From CAZEYT01 sp964516295 (GTDB lineage: Bacteria > Verrucomicrobiota > Verrucomicrobiia > Chthoniobacterales > Terrimicrobiaceae), in contig CAZEYT010000032.1 of NCBI GenBank assembly GCA_964516295.1, positions 1 to 31,162 on the forward strand: DNA of 31,162 nt, read 5' to 3'. Below the pieces are notes generated by a model. The model was not told the origin of the DNA. It did not search any database and saw only the letters and a program-made list of their open reading frames with translations. The translations under genes were made by a program, and so were the position numbers. Below are positions 1 through 7,317 of the stretch, in pieces (positions within the stretch are counted from its first letter, which is position 1; each line of letters starts with the position of its first letter).

Positions 1-331
1 GATGCCTCCGAACCCAACCCGTAAAACCCAATCACTCCCGCATTCCACAGCTTATTTTGAGCTCCCGCTGGTTTAAAAACGGGGTCCACCTCAACACGAC
101 TCTCCAACGGCCCCAGAAAAGCAAACCCGTTCACCAAATAATGAAAGGATATGCACACTGACCCCCGGTTTCTCGTTCACCAAATAATGAAAGGATATGC
201 ACACTGACCCCCGGTTTCCCCGGCAAGGTATTTCCGGACAGAGTTGGAGCGAAGCAGAGGAAAATTTTTGCGGCTCTGCCAAGTGTTCAGCCGCAGGATT
301 TGCAGGATGAAGAAGCGCCGAAAACCTTCTT
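1..331. other. Non-coding left flank with a tandem 45-bp duplication
   Basis: I see no convincing gene in this stretch. A reading frame crosses it on the minus strand, but its composition looks random and it runs into the end of the restriction gene in another frame. The only clear structure is the direct repeat at 128-218, annotated separately. The sequence lies downstream of the res stop codon and could be the flank of the restriction island. Confidence 0.6.
128..218. repeat. Two direct 45-bp repeats, period 46 bp
   Basis: Positions 128-172 and 174-218 are identical 45-base copies separated by a single base. Each contains the words AATGAAAGGATATGCACACT and GACCCCCGG. The copies lie just outside the 3' end of the restriction operon. 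They may come from replication slippage, or be terminal binding sites of a lost insertion sequence, since IS21-type elements carry repeated sites near their ends. That second reading is speculative because no transposase is visible. Confidence 0.85.
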
Positions 332-2971
332 TTAATCCAAGAGCGCATTGATGGCGCTCCAGTCCTTGTTCTTAACCATGACAAACAGGCATTTTCCGGC
401 ACTAAGTTCCGCCCAGAGGTGGCCGAGGTCGCGGTCGTCCTTGGCGGATTCCCAGCGGTCGGCTCCCTTGTATTCGACAACGAGCGTTCGTCCGCCGGTT
501 AGCTTGCAGATGAAATCCGGGTAGAAACGCCCGTCGGCTTTCGGCAGGAAAAACGAGCAGGTTGGTTTGCGAACGAGGTTGCGGACCCAGAATTCGATCC
601 GACCCTTTTGAGCGGCCCGGTCGAGCCAGTGGGCGCAAGCCTCCTCCTCATCGCTGTCGAAATAACCGACTCGTGGATAGTAGTGCTTCTGGAACTCGTG
701 GGCGCGCGGGTAATCCTTGCTGGGTGCATAGCCATCGGGGTGGAACTCAAAGTCAAACCCTCCTCCGATCTCGATGCGCTCGTGGGCGCCATCCGCAAAG
801 AGAAACTGCTGGTAGGCTTGGGAGACGGCTTCCTTCCGGAGTCCGTCGATCTTCTGCTCAAGGATCGTGCGAAGAAGAAACTTTTGCCGGTTGGCGACTG
901 GCAGGCCGATTTCGCTGATGATCGCCTTTGCAAAGGCCGCCACAAAAACCATGAGGCTCTGCGGGGTGATGTAGGGTTGGCGCACGTTCCTGCACAGCCA
1001 GGCGGCCAGCTTGGCTTCGGTCCAGTGCTCGGGCGTGTAAGTCAAATTCAGGTCGCGCTCGAGATTCGAGAGGAACGTGACCTGCACCTTTCCGGCGTCG
1101 ACGTCAATGAGCCCGGCCTCGGCCGCGCGGTCGCTGGACCGAAGTTGCCCGAGTTCCTCCGTGGTCGGGACGGCTTGATAGGCGGGGAGGTCCCAAGGGT
1201 AATCCAGCACCTCGGGATCGTCGAAAAGCTGAAGCTCCCCGTGAACGCGCACCGCCATTTGCGGAACGCGAAAGTCGTGCCCGAGTTCACTCGGAGTGCG
1301 AAAAATCTCAATCGCCTCGTTCCGGCTCTTCTCGGCGGCGGCTCCGACGGCTTTCTGCGACTCCTCCCAAACAACGATTTTGCGGAAGGTTTCGTCCTCT
1401 TCCGGCGTGATGGGTTTGGTGATCGTGAGGGTTCCGGCTTTGGCATCCCACTCGACCTTTTTCTTCAAGGCCGCGGGGAGTTTGGCGAGGTCGGGCTTTT
1501 CGGGGAGTTGGACGATGACCGGCCGCATCTCGACCCGCCGGAGCGGAGTGAAGTCGAGGCGATCCTGTTCCTCATTCCCGGCAGCGACATATTGCCACGC
1601 AGCGGCTTTTTCAAATCCGGCTCCTTCGACAAGCCGGTCGCGCAGGGCTTCTGCGGTGGTGCCGAAATCCCGGGAAGCCACAAACGCGTAGGACTTGTTG
1701 AGTTCCGGCGTCGCGCGTGGTTCGGCGGCGGGCTGGCGGAGGATGCGGCCGAGGAGCTGCTCGATGCGGGTCTCGTTCCGAAGCTCGGCCACACTGGCGA
1801 GGACGTAGGCAAAAGAGCAGTCCCACCCCTCGGCGAGTGCCTGTTGGGTGAGGATGTATTTGATCGGACACTCCGTGGAAAAAAGGTCCACGTCTTCGAG
1901 ATCCCGCGTCTCGCCGGTCGCGATGGCGATTTCCCGTTCGGGGATGCCGTGGTTGGCCACCAGCTCCGCTTTGAGAGCCTCCACATAGAGCGTGTCTTTG
2001 TCCTTGCTCCGCGGCTGGGCTTGGATGAGGACGAGCGGACGCAGATAAGGGGCGCCCGCAGCATGCTCCCGGTCGGCGAGTATCTGAAGTTGGGTTCGCT
2101 TGTCCAGCGCGTAGGCGATGACCTTCTGCCAGTCGGGTTCGGTTTCGAGCACGATCGGCAATTTGATCATCGACTCCGCTTTCAGTTCGGCAGCCGAGAC
2201 GCTGTGCAGAACGTTGCTGGGCGTTTTGGATGTGTCCGGCGTGGCGGTGAGTTCGAGGATGCCGGAGGGGTGGAACCGCTGGAGCATTTCAAACTGCAGC
2301 TCGGTCCGCGCATTGTGCGCTTCGTCGACGATGACAAACGGCCGCCGGAGCCGCAGAACGTTCGCGAAGGAATACGGGATCGTCTCCTCGGGCCCCCGGA
2401 GCAGGCCGGCTTTGAGTTCGGGAGCAATCCCTTCGAAATGGTGCTGAAGCGCCCCGCTGCTCTCGTAAACCTTCAGTTTGTCCATGTCCTGCTGACGGAA
2501 CGATTGGGCGGTCGCCACAATGACCACCGTTGAGGTGTCGAGCGTCGGACGGGTGAGCGAACGGGCTTCTTCCAGATCCACGACCGTCACCGGCCCGGCT
2601 TCCAGAAGATCGGCATGGTAGGGATGCTCGCGGTCCCGGAAGGCCCGGATCGTCTGCTCCCGGATCGCGTTGGACGGCACCAACCACAGGATCACCGAAT
2701 GCGGCGTCTCGAGGAGGAAGCGGTTAACCAACGGCACGCTCCGGGCACCGAGGCGTGTCTTGCCGCCGCCGGTCGGCACCCGCAGGCAGAAATACGGCAT
2801 CCCCTCCGGAAATCCCGGGAGCGGATGGTAGCTCCCCGGCTCGCCCCAGAGGGCATACATCGTCTCGAAAAACGCCCGCTTGGCGTCCATCGTCGCCCGG
2901 CAGGCGCGAAAATACTTCTCCACGCTCGCGAGGAGATCGCCTTGGTAGGCTTTGGGGCTGAGCGGTTTCAT
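332..2971 (-). CDS. res: Type III restriction enzyme, Res helicase/nuclease subunit
   Basis: This 879-residue protein is the ATP-dependent cleavage and translocation subunit of a type III restriction-modification system. An SF2 helicase core is visible: Walker A PTGGGKT at about residues 66-72, motif II DEAH at 216-219 and motif III TAT at 242-244. The C-terminus carries a PD-(D/E)XK nuclease signature, with YPDF (Asp819) followed by VVEYK (Glu833, Lys835). The length suits the family, which is usually 850-1000 residues. The start codon overlaps the stop of the ORF6N gene (ATGA, 2968-2971), so the genes are probably translationally coupled. It should act with the Mod subunit encoded at 3531-5141. 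No frameshift or missing motif is seen, so the gene appears functional. Confidence 0.93.
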   Translation of the reverse strand: MKPLSPKAYQGDLLASVEKYFRACRATMDAKRAFFETMYALWGEPGSYHPLPGFPEGMPYFCLRVPTGGGKTRLGARSVPLVNRFLLETPHSVILWLVPSNAIREQTIRAFRDREHPYHADLLEAGPVTVVDLEEARSLTRPTLDTSTVVIVATAQSFRQQDMDKLKVYESSGALQHHFEGIAPELKAGLLRGPEETIPYSFANVLRLRRPFVIVDEAHNARTELQFEMLQRFHPSGILELTATPDTSKTPSNVLHSVSAAELKAESMIKLPIVLETEPDWQKVIAYALDKRTQLQILADREHAAGAPYLRPLVLIQAQPRSKDKDTLYVEALKAELVANHGIPEREIAIATGETRDLEDVDLFSTECPIKYILTQQALAEGWDCSFAYVLASVAELRNETRIEQLLGRILRQPAAEPRATPELNKSYAFVASRDFGTTAEALRDRLVEGAGFEKAAAWQYVAAGNEEQDRLDFTPLRRVEMRPVIVQLPEKPDLAKLPAALKKKVEWDAKAGTLTITKPITPEEDETFRKIVVWEESQKAVGAAAEKSRNEAIEIFRTPSELGHDFRVPQMAVRVHGELQLFDDPEVLDYPWDLPAYQAVPTTEELGQLRSSDRAAEAGLIDVDAGKVQVTFLSNLERDLNLTYTPEHWTEAKLAAWLCRNVRQPYITPQSLMVFVAAFAKAIISEIGLPVANRQKFLLRTILEQKIDGLRKEAVSQAYQQFLFADGAHERIEIGGGFDFEFHPDGYAPSKDYPRAHEFQKHYYPRVGYFDSDEEEACAHWLDRAAQKGRIEFWVRNLVRKPTCSFFLPKADGRFYPDFICKLTGGRTLVVEYKGADRWESAKDDRDLGHLWAELSAGKCLFVMVKNKDWSAINALLD

Positions 2972-3534
2972 GGGGCGTCGTGGTGAAATCCGATCCGGCG
3001 TTTCTCCGGCTCGGGCGGAGGAGCGAGCAACGGCTGAAGTTGTGTCCAGATGACTTGCAGGGCCTGATCGTGCTGGAGGAGCGTTTGGTCAATTTCCGCA
3101 AGGCGCTTCAGGATTTCCCGGTTGGAGGCCATCTGCTCGCGCATCTGCACAAACGCCCGGACGACATACACGCTCATTGTCACCGCCTCCGGGCTGTTGA
3201 GCACCGTCGCGGCCATGATCGCTCCGTGCTCGGTGAAGGCATACGGGAGGAACTTCCTGTGTCGTCCCCGCCCGGTCTTTAAGGTCGCAATTTGCGACCT
3301 TAAAGCTTCCGGTCTCTCGCCTTCCAAACTTGAAGTCGCAATTTGCGACTTCAAGTTTTCCCATTCCTTCGCAGTCAGTTGAAACATGAAGTCCTCTGGG
3401 AATCGATCGTTGTTCCGTTTGACCTGCTCGTTGAGCCGTTTCGTCGTCACCCCATAAATCTCCGCAAGGTCCGAATCGAGCAGGACCTTCTGGCCCCGGA
3501 TCGTGAAAATGAGCGTGTCGATGGGTTTCTTCAT
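2968..3534 (-). CDS. ORF6N (KilA-N-type) DNA-binding domain protein
   Basis: This 188-residue protein has an ORF6N domain over about residues 8-110. Recognisable parts are an N-terminal FTIRGQKVLLDSDLAEIYG block, NNDRFPEDFMFQL at 41-53, and FLPYAFTEHG at 95-104. The family is common in phages and mobile DNA and is thought to bind DNA; its precise role is not established. Residues about 140-165 look helical or coiled. The gene lies between mod and res with ATGA overlaps at both ends (3531-3534 and 2968-2971), so it belongs to the restriction operon. The segment LKSQIATSS (61-69) is partly repeated as LRSQIATLK (78-86), and at DNA level both copies are perfect palindromes. It could regulate the operon or modulate Res/Mod; neither is shown by the sequence. 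Confidence 0.85.
   Translation of the reverse strand: MKKPIDTLIFTIRGQKVLLDSDLAEIYGVTTKRLNEQVKRNNDRFPEDFMFQLTAKEWENLKSQIATSSLEGERPEALRSQIATLKTGRGRHRKFLPYAFTEHGAIMAATVLNSPEAVTMSVYVVRAFVQMREQMASNREILKRLAEIDQTLLQHDQALQVIWTQLQPLLAPPPEPEKRRIGFHHDAP
3278..3304. repeat. Perfect palindrome 1 inside the ORF6N gene (13-bp arms)
   Basis: The arm TTTAAGGTCGCAA at 3278-3290 is followed by one base and then TTGCGACCTTAAA at 3292-3304, its exact reverse complement. It encodes the LRSQIATLK segment of the ORF6N protein. The core GTCGCAATTTGCGAC is shared with palindrome 2. Confidence 0.9.
3326..3358. repeat. Perfect palindrome 2 inside the ORF6N gene (16-bp arms)
   Basis: The arm AAACTTGAAGTCGCAA at 3326-3341 is followed by one central base and its exact reverse complement at 3343-3358. 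It encodes LKSQIATSS of the ORF6N protein. It shares a 15-base core with palindrome 1, starting 48 bases away. Perfect 16-bp arms within a coding sequence are unlikely by chance. Confidence 0.92.
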
Positions 3535-5141
3535 GGCACCTGCAAATCGTAGGGGGTCTGCTTGAAGGTGATTTGTTCCTTTTCCAGTCGCGCCCGGCCC
3601 ATCCGACAGGCGGCGGCGTAGATCACCTTCGGTCCGTCGTGATTCGGCAACTCGGCCAGCACCGGCCCAGTGAGCACGTTGCCCCCATCCACCGAACGGT
3701 CACCGAGGATGCCGTTGAAAAGCAGATACACCGCCCGGCCGTCGTGCCGTCCGAGGAGCGGACTCCGTCGGCCGCGTCCGGATTTCGGCAACGGTCGCCC
3801 CGTTTCGCGAAAGAACACAAACTCCGCCAGCTCGGCAAACGTCACATCCGTCCGGATCATCCCCGTTTCGTCGAAGAGGGTCTTCCCGAGTCGGGCAAAC
3901 TGGAATCCGCCGCCGAGCCCCTCGACCGTCTCGCCCTTTGCGTTCGTGTAACCCTGCGCCACGCGGGCCACTCGCTCGCGGGTGATGCCCGCCGCGATCT
4001 TCTCGTCGATTTCGCACAGGATAAAGCGCCGGTTGCCGCCGTCTTGCTTGTTCAGGGCCAGCACCGCATGCCCGGTCGTTCCGCTGCCGGCGAAACTGTC
4101 CAAGATCAGGTCGCCGGGGTTCGTGGCGATTTGGAGAATGCGCTGGATAAAGCGGGTCGGTTTAGGAGTAGCGAAAACCGCCTTAGCATCGTCAGTTGTG
4201 AAAATATCCATCAGGTCATATTTGGCCTGTCTGTTGTGGCCCGTTTCGTCGAGGTCAACCCATAGGTTGGAAGGGGGAAGCCCTTTCATCTCTCGCAGAT
4301 AAGTACGCCGCCGAATGCTTTTCCCATTCTCCGTGAACCGAATTTCACCGCTCGCCAGCTTTTCAGCCAGTGTATCGCGAGACCACCTCCATCCGTTCTT
4401 CGGCGGGCTTATCACGTCACCGAACGGCCCTGTGAGCTCATACTTTAAATTCTCACGAAGATTCGGAGAGTTAAGTGGATTTCCATCAAACCAGGGCCCT
4501 CGTGGATCATTGTCGGGATTCTTGAAATGACCTCGTTTGGAATCATCCGTCAGCCGATTCGTTACCCAGTTCGGATTTCTGGAATAAACGACTGTGTGAT
4601 TATAGTCGGTTGAAAACTGTTTCGCGTCATTGTTACTATTATCTGAGGACCTCCACGCGATAGACGCGGAGAAACACGATGCGCCAAAAATCTCATCCAT
4701 GAGCAACCGCAGCGACGCGACTTCGTTATCATCAATGGAGATAAAAATGGCCCCATCCTCGCGCAAAAACTGCCGGAGGAGGACGAGGCGCGGGTACATC
4801 ATGCAGAGCCATTTGTCGTGACGGGAGAGGTCCTCGGCTTCCTTGCCGACGGTTTTGCCGAGCCATTGGCGGATTTCGGGGGAGTTGACCGCGTCGTTGT
4901 AGATCCAGCCCTCGTTGCCGGTGTTGTAGGGCGGGTCGATGTAGATGCATTTGACCTGACCGGCGTAGCGGGGGAGTAGGGCCTTGAGGGCCTCAAGGTT
5001 ATCGCCTTGGACGATCAGATTCTCCGAGTCCCCCGCCGCATCCGGACACGACAACTCCGGCACCTCCTCCAGCAGCCGGAACGGCACCTCCGAATGGTGC
5101 CGCACGACAGCCTCTTTTCCGATCCAGTTCAGGGTGGGCAT
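3531..5141 (-). CDS. mod: Type III DNA-methyltransferase, Mod subunit (N6-adenine)
   Basis: This 536-residue protein is the modification and recognition subunit of the type III system. The catalytic motif IV DPPYNTG is at residues 69-75 and the AdoMet-binding motif I DSFAGSGTT is at about 348-356. This order (IV before I) is the beta class expected for type III Mod. The region between them, roughly residues 160-330, is where the target-recognition domain should lie. Its DNA (about 4170-4650) is visibly more AT-rich than the rest. The stop codon overlaps the ORF6N start (ATGA), and the start lies one base from the stop of the GIY-YIG gene. The protein methylates adenine in the recognition site and is needed by Res for DNA recognition. 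Motifs are intact. Confidence 0.93.
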   Translation of the reverse strand: MPTLNWIGKEAVVRHHSEVPFRLLEEVPELSCPDAAGDSENLIVQGDNLEALKALLPRYAGQVKCIYIDPPYNTGNEGWIYNDAVNSPEIRQWLGKTVGKEAEDLSRHDKWLCMMYPRLVLLRQFLREDGAIFISIDDNEVASLRLLMDEIFGASCFSASIAWRSSDNSNNDAKQFSTDYNHTVVYSRNPNWVTNRLTDDSKRGHFKNPDNDPRGPWFDGNPLNSPNLRENLKYELTGPFGDVISPPKNGWRWSRDTLAEKLASGEIRFTENGKSIRRRTYLREMKGLPPSNLWVDLDETGHNRQAKYDLMDIFTTDDAKAVFATPKPTRFIQRILQIATNPGDLILDSFAGSGTTGHAVLALNKQDGGNRRFILCEIDEKIAAGITRERVARVAQGYTNAKGETVEGLGGGFQFARLGKTLFDETGMIRTDVTFAELAEFVFFRETGRPLPKSGRGRRSPLLGRHDGRAVYLLFNGILGDRSVDGGNVLTGPVLAELPNHDGPKVIYAAACRMGRARLEKEQITFKQTPYDLQVP

Positions 5142-5142
5142 G

Positions 5143-5991
5143 TCAGAGGGGAGAAGCGGATTCTTGGATGCTTTTCAGAGTGCGGCCGCCGGGAGTAAGC
5201 CAGTCGGTCCGGCCATTTGACGAGCGCCCGAGCACGGCGGACGAAGCGGCGGAGGGCGAGGAGAACTCGTAATCGGCGGTGAACCGGAGGGCCGTGCCGT
5301 CGTTCACCAAAACACCGTTCGTCTGCAATTCCTTGCGCATCTGCTTTGCGAGACCGGTGAATGACGGAGCTTCTTCCAGTGAAGCCGTCGAGCCTGCGAG
5401 GACGACGAAGCCGCCGGGGGATTCGTAGCCGGTGGCTTGGACGCCTTTGGCCTTGATGGTCAGTATCCCGCGTTTGCGCGATGGCTTCTCCGGTTTTTCG
5501 AAAACGGTTACCCCGAGCACGGGAAAGCACAGGAGCATCTCCGCGAGGAAGGCCTCGGTGTCTGCGGTGTCTGCCTCGGACAGGGAGGGGAGTTGTGGGG
5601 CGTTGCCATTCTGGAGAGTTGAACGCTTCGCAGTCGTGGCGAGGTCCACGAGCCGGGATTCCAGATACTGCACGTGGGCCTTGTTGAGATTCGCATCCTT
5701 GCTGGTGAAGCAGATGGCGGCGGTCCAAAAGTCCAGATTACGCTGATGCTGCTCCAGCCTCGGGCGGATGGGATCGCCTTCGCCGATGTAAACTCCGGGG
5801 AGTTCACCCTCCGCCGACTGCCCCAGCAGGACATAGATGCCGGTCCGGGCAAACTCACCACGGCTTTTGGCCTCGGAAAAAACCGAGCGTGGGCACAAAA
5901 CTCCGTGACCGGTCCAGTTCGATTTTTCGAGCAATCGAAGGCCCTCCGAAGAGCCATCTGGGTAGAAAATGCGAAAAGATGTGCCGCCCAT
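5143..5991 (-). CDS. GIY-YIG domain protein with C-terminal DUF4357-like region
   Basis: This 282-residue protein carries a GIY-YIG nuclease-type domain. GIY is at residues 51-53 and YIG at 68-70, followed by basic residues (Arg76, Arg78) and a candidate metal-binding Glu111 in the YLESRL helix. The C-terminal part, about 225-276, contains RSSNGRTDWLTPGGRTL, which resembles DUF4357, a domain often joined to GIY-YIG domains. It is the first gene of the mod-ORF6N-res set, and its stop TGA lies directly before the mod ATG. Known GIY-YIG proteins cut or nick DNA. In this setting it may be an extra nuclease or a regulatory DNA-binding component of the type III module; the role is inferred from position only. 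Confidence 0.85.
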   Translation of the reverse strand: MGGTSFRIFYPDGSSEGLRLLEKSNWTGHGVLCPRSVFSEAKSRGEFARTGIYVLLGQSAEGELPGVYIGEGDPIRPRLEQHQRNLDFWTAAICFTSKDANLNKAHVQYLESRLVDLATTAKRSTLQNGNAPQLPSLSEADTADTEAFLAEMLLCFPVLGVTVFEKPEKPSRKRGILTIKAKGVQATGYESPGGFVVLAGSTASLEEAPSFTGLAKQMRKELQTNGVLVNDGTALRFTADYEFSSPSAASSAVLGRSSNGRTDWLTPGGRTLKSIQESASPL

Positions 5992-6035
5992 TGAGCGGAT
6001 CAGCCTAACGGATGAGGATCAATTTGCCATCCCTA

Positions 6036-6482
6036 TCATCGCCGCTGGCGACTGAGCATCCCGCAAAGGATGCGGAGACCACCGGCAAAACCATACGCCT
6101 CAAACAGCCGCGGGCGGGGTTTGCTTTTCGCCGGGGCCGGAGCCGAGGTCGCGGATGATGCGGGCGGCGCGCCAGTGGCGATGAAGGCGGGGCCTCCGGG
6201 TTGGCGGCGGAAGCGGACGACGAGGCGGTCGAGGGAGAGGAAGGCGGTGTCGCGGAGGTTGCGCCACGTGCTGCGGGAGAGGTCGACTTTTTCGGCGAAA
6301 AGATCGCGTTGCGCTCCACCGGTTCGCTCCGTTTTGAACCAATAGCTCGCCGGGCGGCGTCCGGGCGTCTTCGACGGAATGCCGGTTTTCGTTTGGTAAA
6401 GCCAGAGCTGGTCCGGCTCCTTTTAGGGTGAGCAGAGAATCGGGTTCTCAACCGGCTGAATGGGAATCTGTTCGTCAGTCAT
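6036..6482 (-). pseudogene. 5' remnant of a second helicase-type restriction subunit, broken by a nonsense codon
   Basis: Reading from ATG at 6482, 19 residues (ending ENPILCSP) are followed by TAA at 6423-6425. The same frame then continues as KEPDQLWLYQTKTG, GRRPASYWFKTERTGGAQ and LFAEK. This matches the N-terminal pattern I know from a family of DEAD/DEAH-box restriction helicases (ENPI.NSP.EEP, then GRRPASYWFKT.RTG.AQ..LFAE). The TAA replaces the codon expected to be Tyr or Phe. After about residue 65 the similarity fades and the rest of the frame, to 6036, looks random; the helicase core is absent. The start overlaps the stop of the 60-residue gene (ATGA, 6479-6482), so this was the last gene of an older operon. 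Family assignment is from memory. Confidence 0.65.
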
Positions 6483-6661
6483 GTCGCAGTCCCCTCCAGT
6501 TTCCAGCAACGGACGGTTCTTCCCCGCTGGCGCAGGATCGGCGCGGCCATCTGTTGCAGGCGCACGACGGCACGCAGCTTCTCTTCAATGGGCCGCCGCG
6601 CCAGTTCGTGACGCCGCCGCCCCTTGCCTTCCAGCATTCGGCTTAAATCGCGCTCTTCCAT
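6479..6661 (-). CDS. Small basic 60-residue protein, partner of the nucleotidyltransferase
   Basis: The 60-residue product begins MEERDLSRML and contains IEEKLRAVVRLQQMAAPILR. It is rich in Arg, Lys and Glu and is probably helical. It overlaps the 3' end of the nucleotidyltransferase gene by 19 bases (6643-6661) and its stop overlaps the start of the broken helicase gene by ATGA. This packing argues that it is a real gene. Such short charged partners commonly sit beside nucleotidyltransferase-fold genes in restriction and toxin-antitoxin loci. I do not recognise a named family, so function is unknown. Confidence 0.6.
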   Translation of the reverse strand: MEERDLSRMLEGKGRRRHELARRPIEEKLRAVVRLQQMAAPILRQRGRTVRCWKLEGTAT

Positions 6662-7134
6662 GTGTGGAATCCTTCGGTGAGTTGATGACGTTCCAGCATG
6701 TCGCGAAGGTAGTCCGCGTCCAGTTCCGCTTCCTGCATGAAGGTAGAAAACCGCTGGCGGTCCTTGTTCCGACCCGTTTGCACCATGATGGCGGCGAGAT
6801 GTTCGGGGCGCAGCACCCGCGTCATGGTTTCCGCGTAGCACGTTTCCAGCGCCTCCTCCAGCAGCGGATTGTAGGCCGGAAGAAACTGCACCGGCATCCC
6901 CTCCACCAGCAGGCACTCGCCTTCCTCCTCGCAGCCGCGCCGCTTCAGTGCTTCGTAGATCGGCGACAGCGTGACCAGCCCGCCCGTGGTCTGCGGCAGC
7001 AGCACGAAGACGTCCAGATCGTAGGTCAGGAACGGCTCCATGTAGAAGATCGCCCCCACCGCGCCGCCGATGGCATAGCGGCTGATCACGCCTTCGCGCT
7101 CCAGTTCGTTCAGGATTTTCAGGGTCGCTTCCAT
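6643..7134 (-). CDS. Nucleotidyltransferase-fold protein (AbiEii/DUF6036-like)
   Basis: This 163-residue protein has the layout of a nucleotidyltransferase-superfamily domain. YAIGGAVGAIFY (residues 20-31) gives the GG turn, and TYDLDVFVLL (37-46) gives the Asp-x-Asp pair at Asp39 and Asp41. Members near restriction and abortive-infection genes are often annotated AbiEii-like or DUF6036, and some transfer nucleotides to RNA or protein. The gene lies 3 bases after the preceding 56-residue frame and overlaps the next small gene by 19 bases. It appears intact although its restriction-type neighbours are broken, so it may be retained as a toxin-antitoxin-like pair with the 60-residue protein. That last point is inference. 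Confidence 0.72.
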   Translation of the reverse strand: MEATLKILNELEREGVISRYAIGGAVGAIFYMEPFLTYDLDVFVLLPQTTGGLVTLSPIYEALKRRGCEEEGECLLVEGMPVQFLPAYNPLLEEALETCYAETMTRVLRPEHLAAIMVQTGRNKDRQRFSTFMQEAELDADYLRDMLERHQLTEGFHTWKSAI

Positions 7135-7137
7135 GGC

Positions 7138-7308
7138 TCAGTCCCGCACGGTCAACACACGAAGGCCCTCGTTCCCAAGCGGATCAATCACCTTCACGGC
7201 CACCTTCCACGTCTCGCCTTTGCCAAGGCGTTCCGGTCGTGGGAAGGGCAGACTTTTCAATCCGCTCAATGCCTCGAAGGCAGGGCCGGTGTTCTTTTTG
7301 CGCGGCAT
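7138..7308 (-). pseudogene. 56-residue frame resembling the C-terminus of an adenine-specific DNA methylase
   Basis: The product starts MPRKKNTGPAFEAL and ends WKVAVKVIDPLGNEGLRVL. The closing block resembles the conserved C-terminus of large adenine-specific methyltransferases of type III-like systems, whose last strand reads roughly (I/V)AVKVI...G.E...V. The catalytic domain is absent. It begins 10 bases after the stop of the HsdM remnant and ends 3 bases before the nucleotidyltransferase start. It is therefore best read as the tail of a deleted mod gene that once stood at the head of the mod-nucleotidyltransferase-small-res operon. It could instead be a genuine small protein. Confidence 0.5.
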
Positions 7309-7317
7309 AGAGTGAGG

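Noticed and set aside
608..2533. 641-residue plus-strand open frame
   Set aside because: It is exactly antisense to the res helicase core and has no recognisable domain; such long shadows are common in GC-rich genes.
6005..6451. 148-residue minus-strand frame and a plus-strand frame at 6070-6345
   Set aside because: They are out of register with the restriction-helicase similarity and are low-complexity Arg/Pro/Ser-rich.
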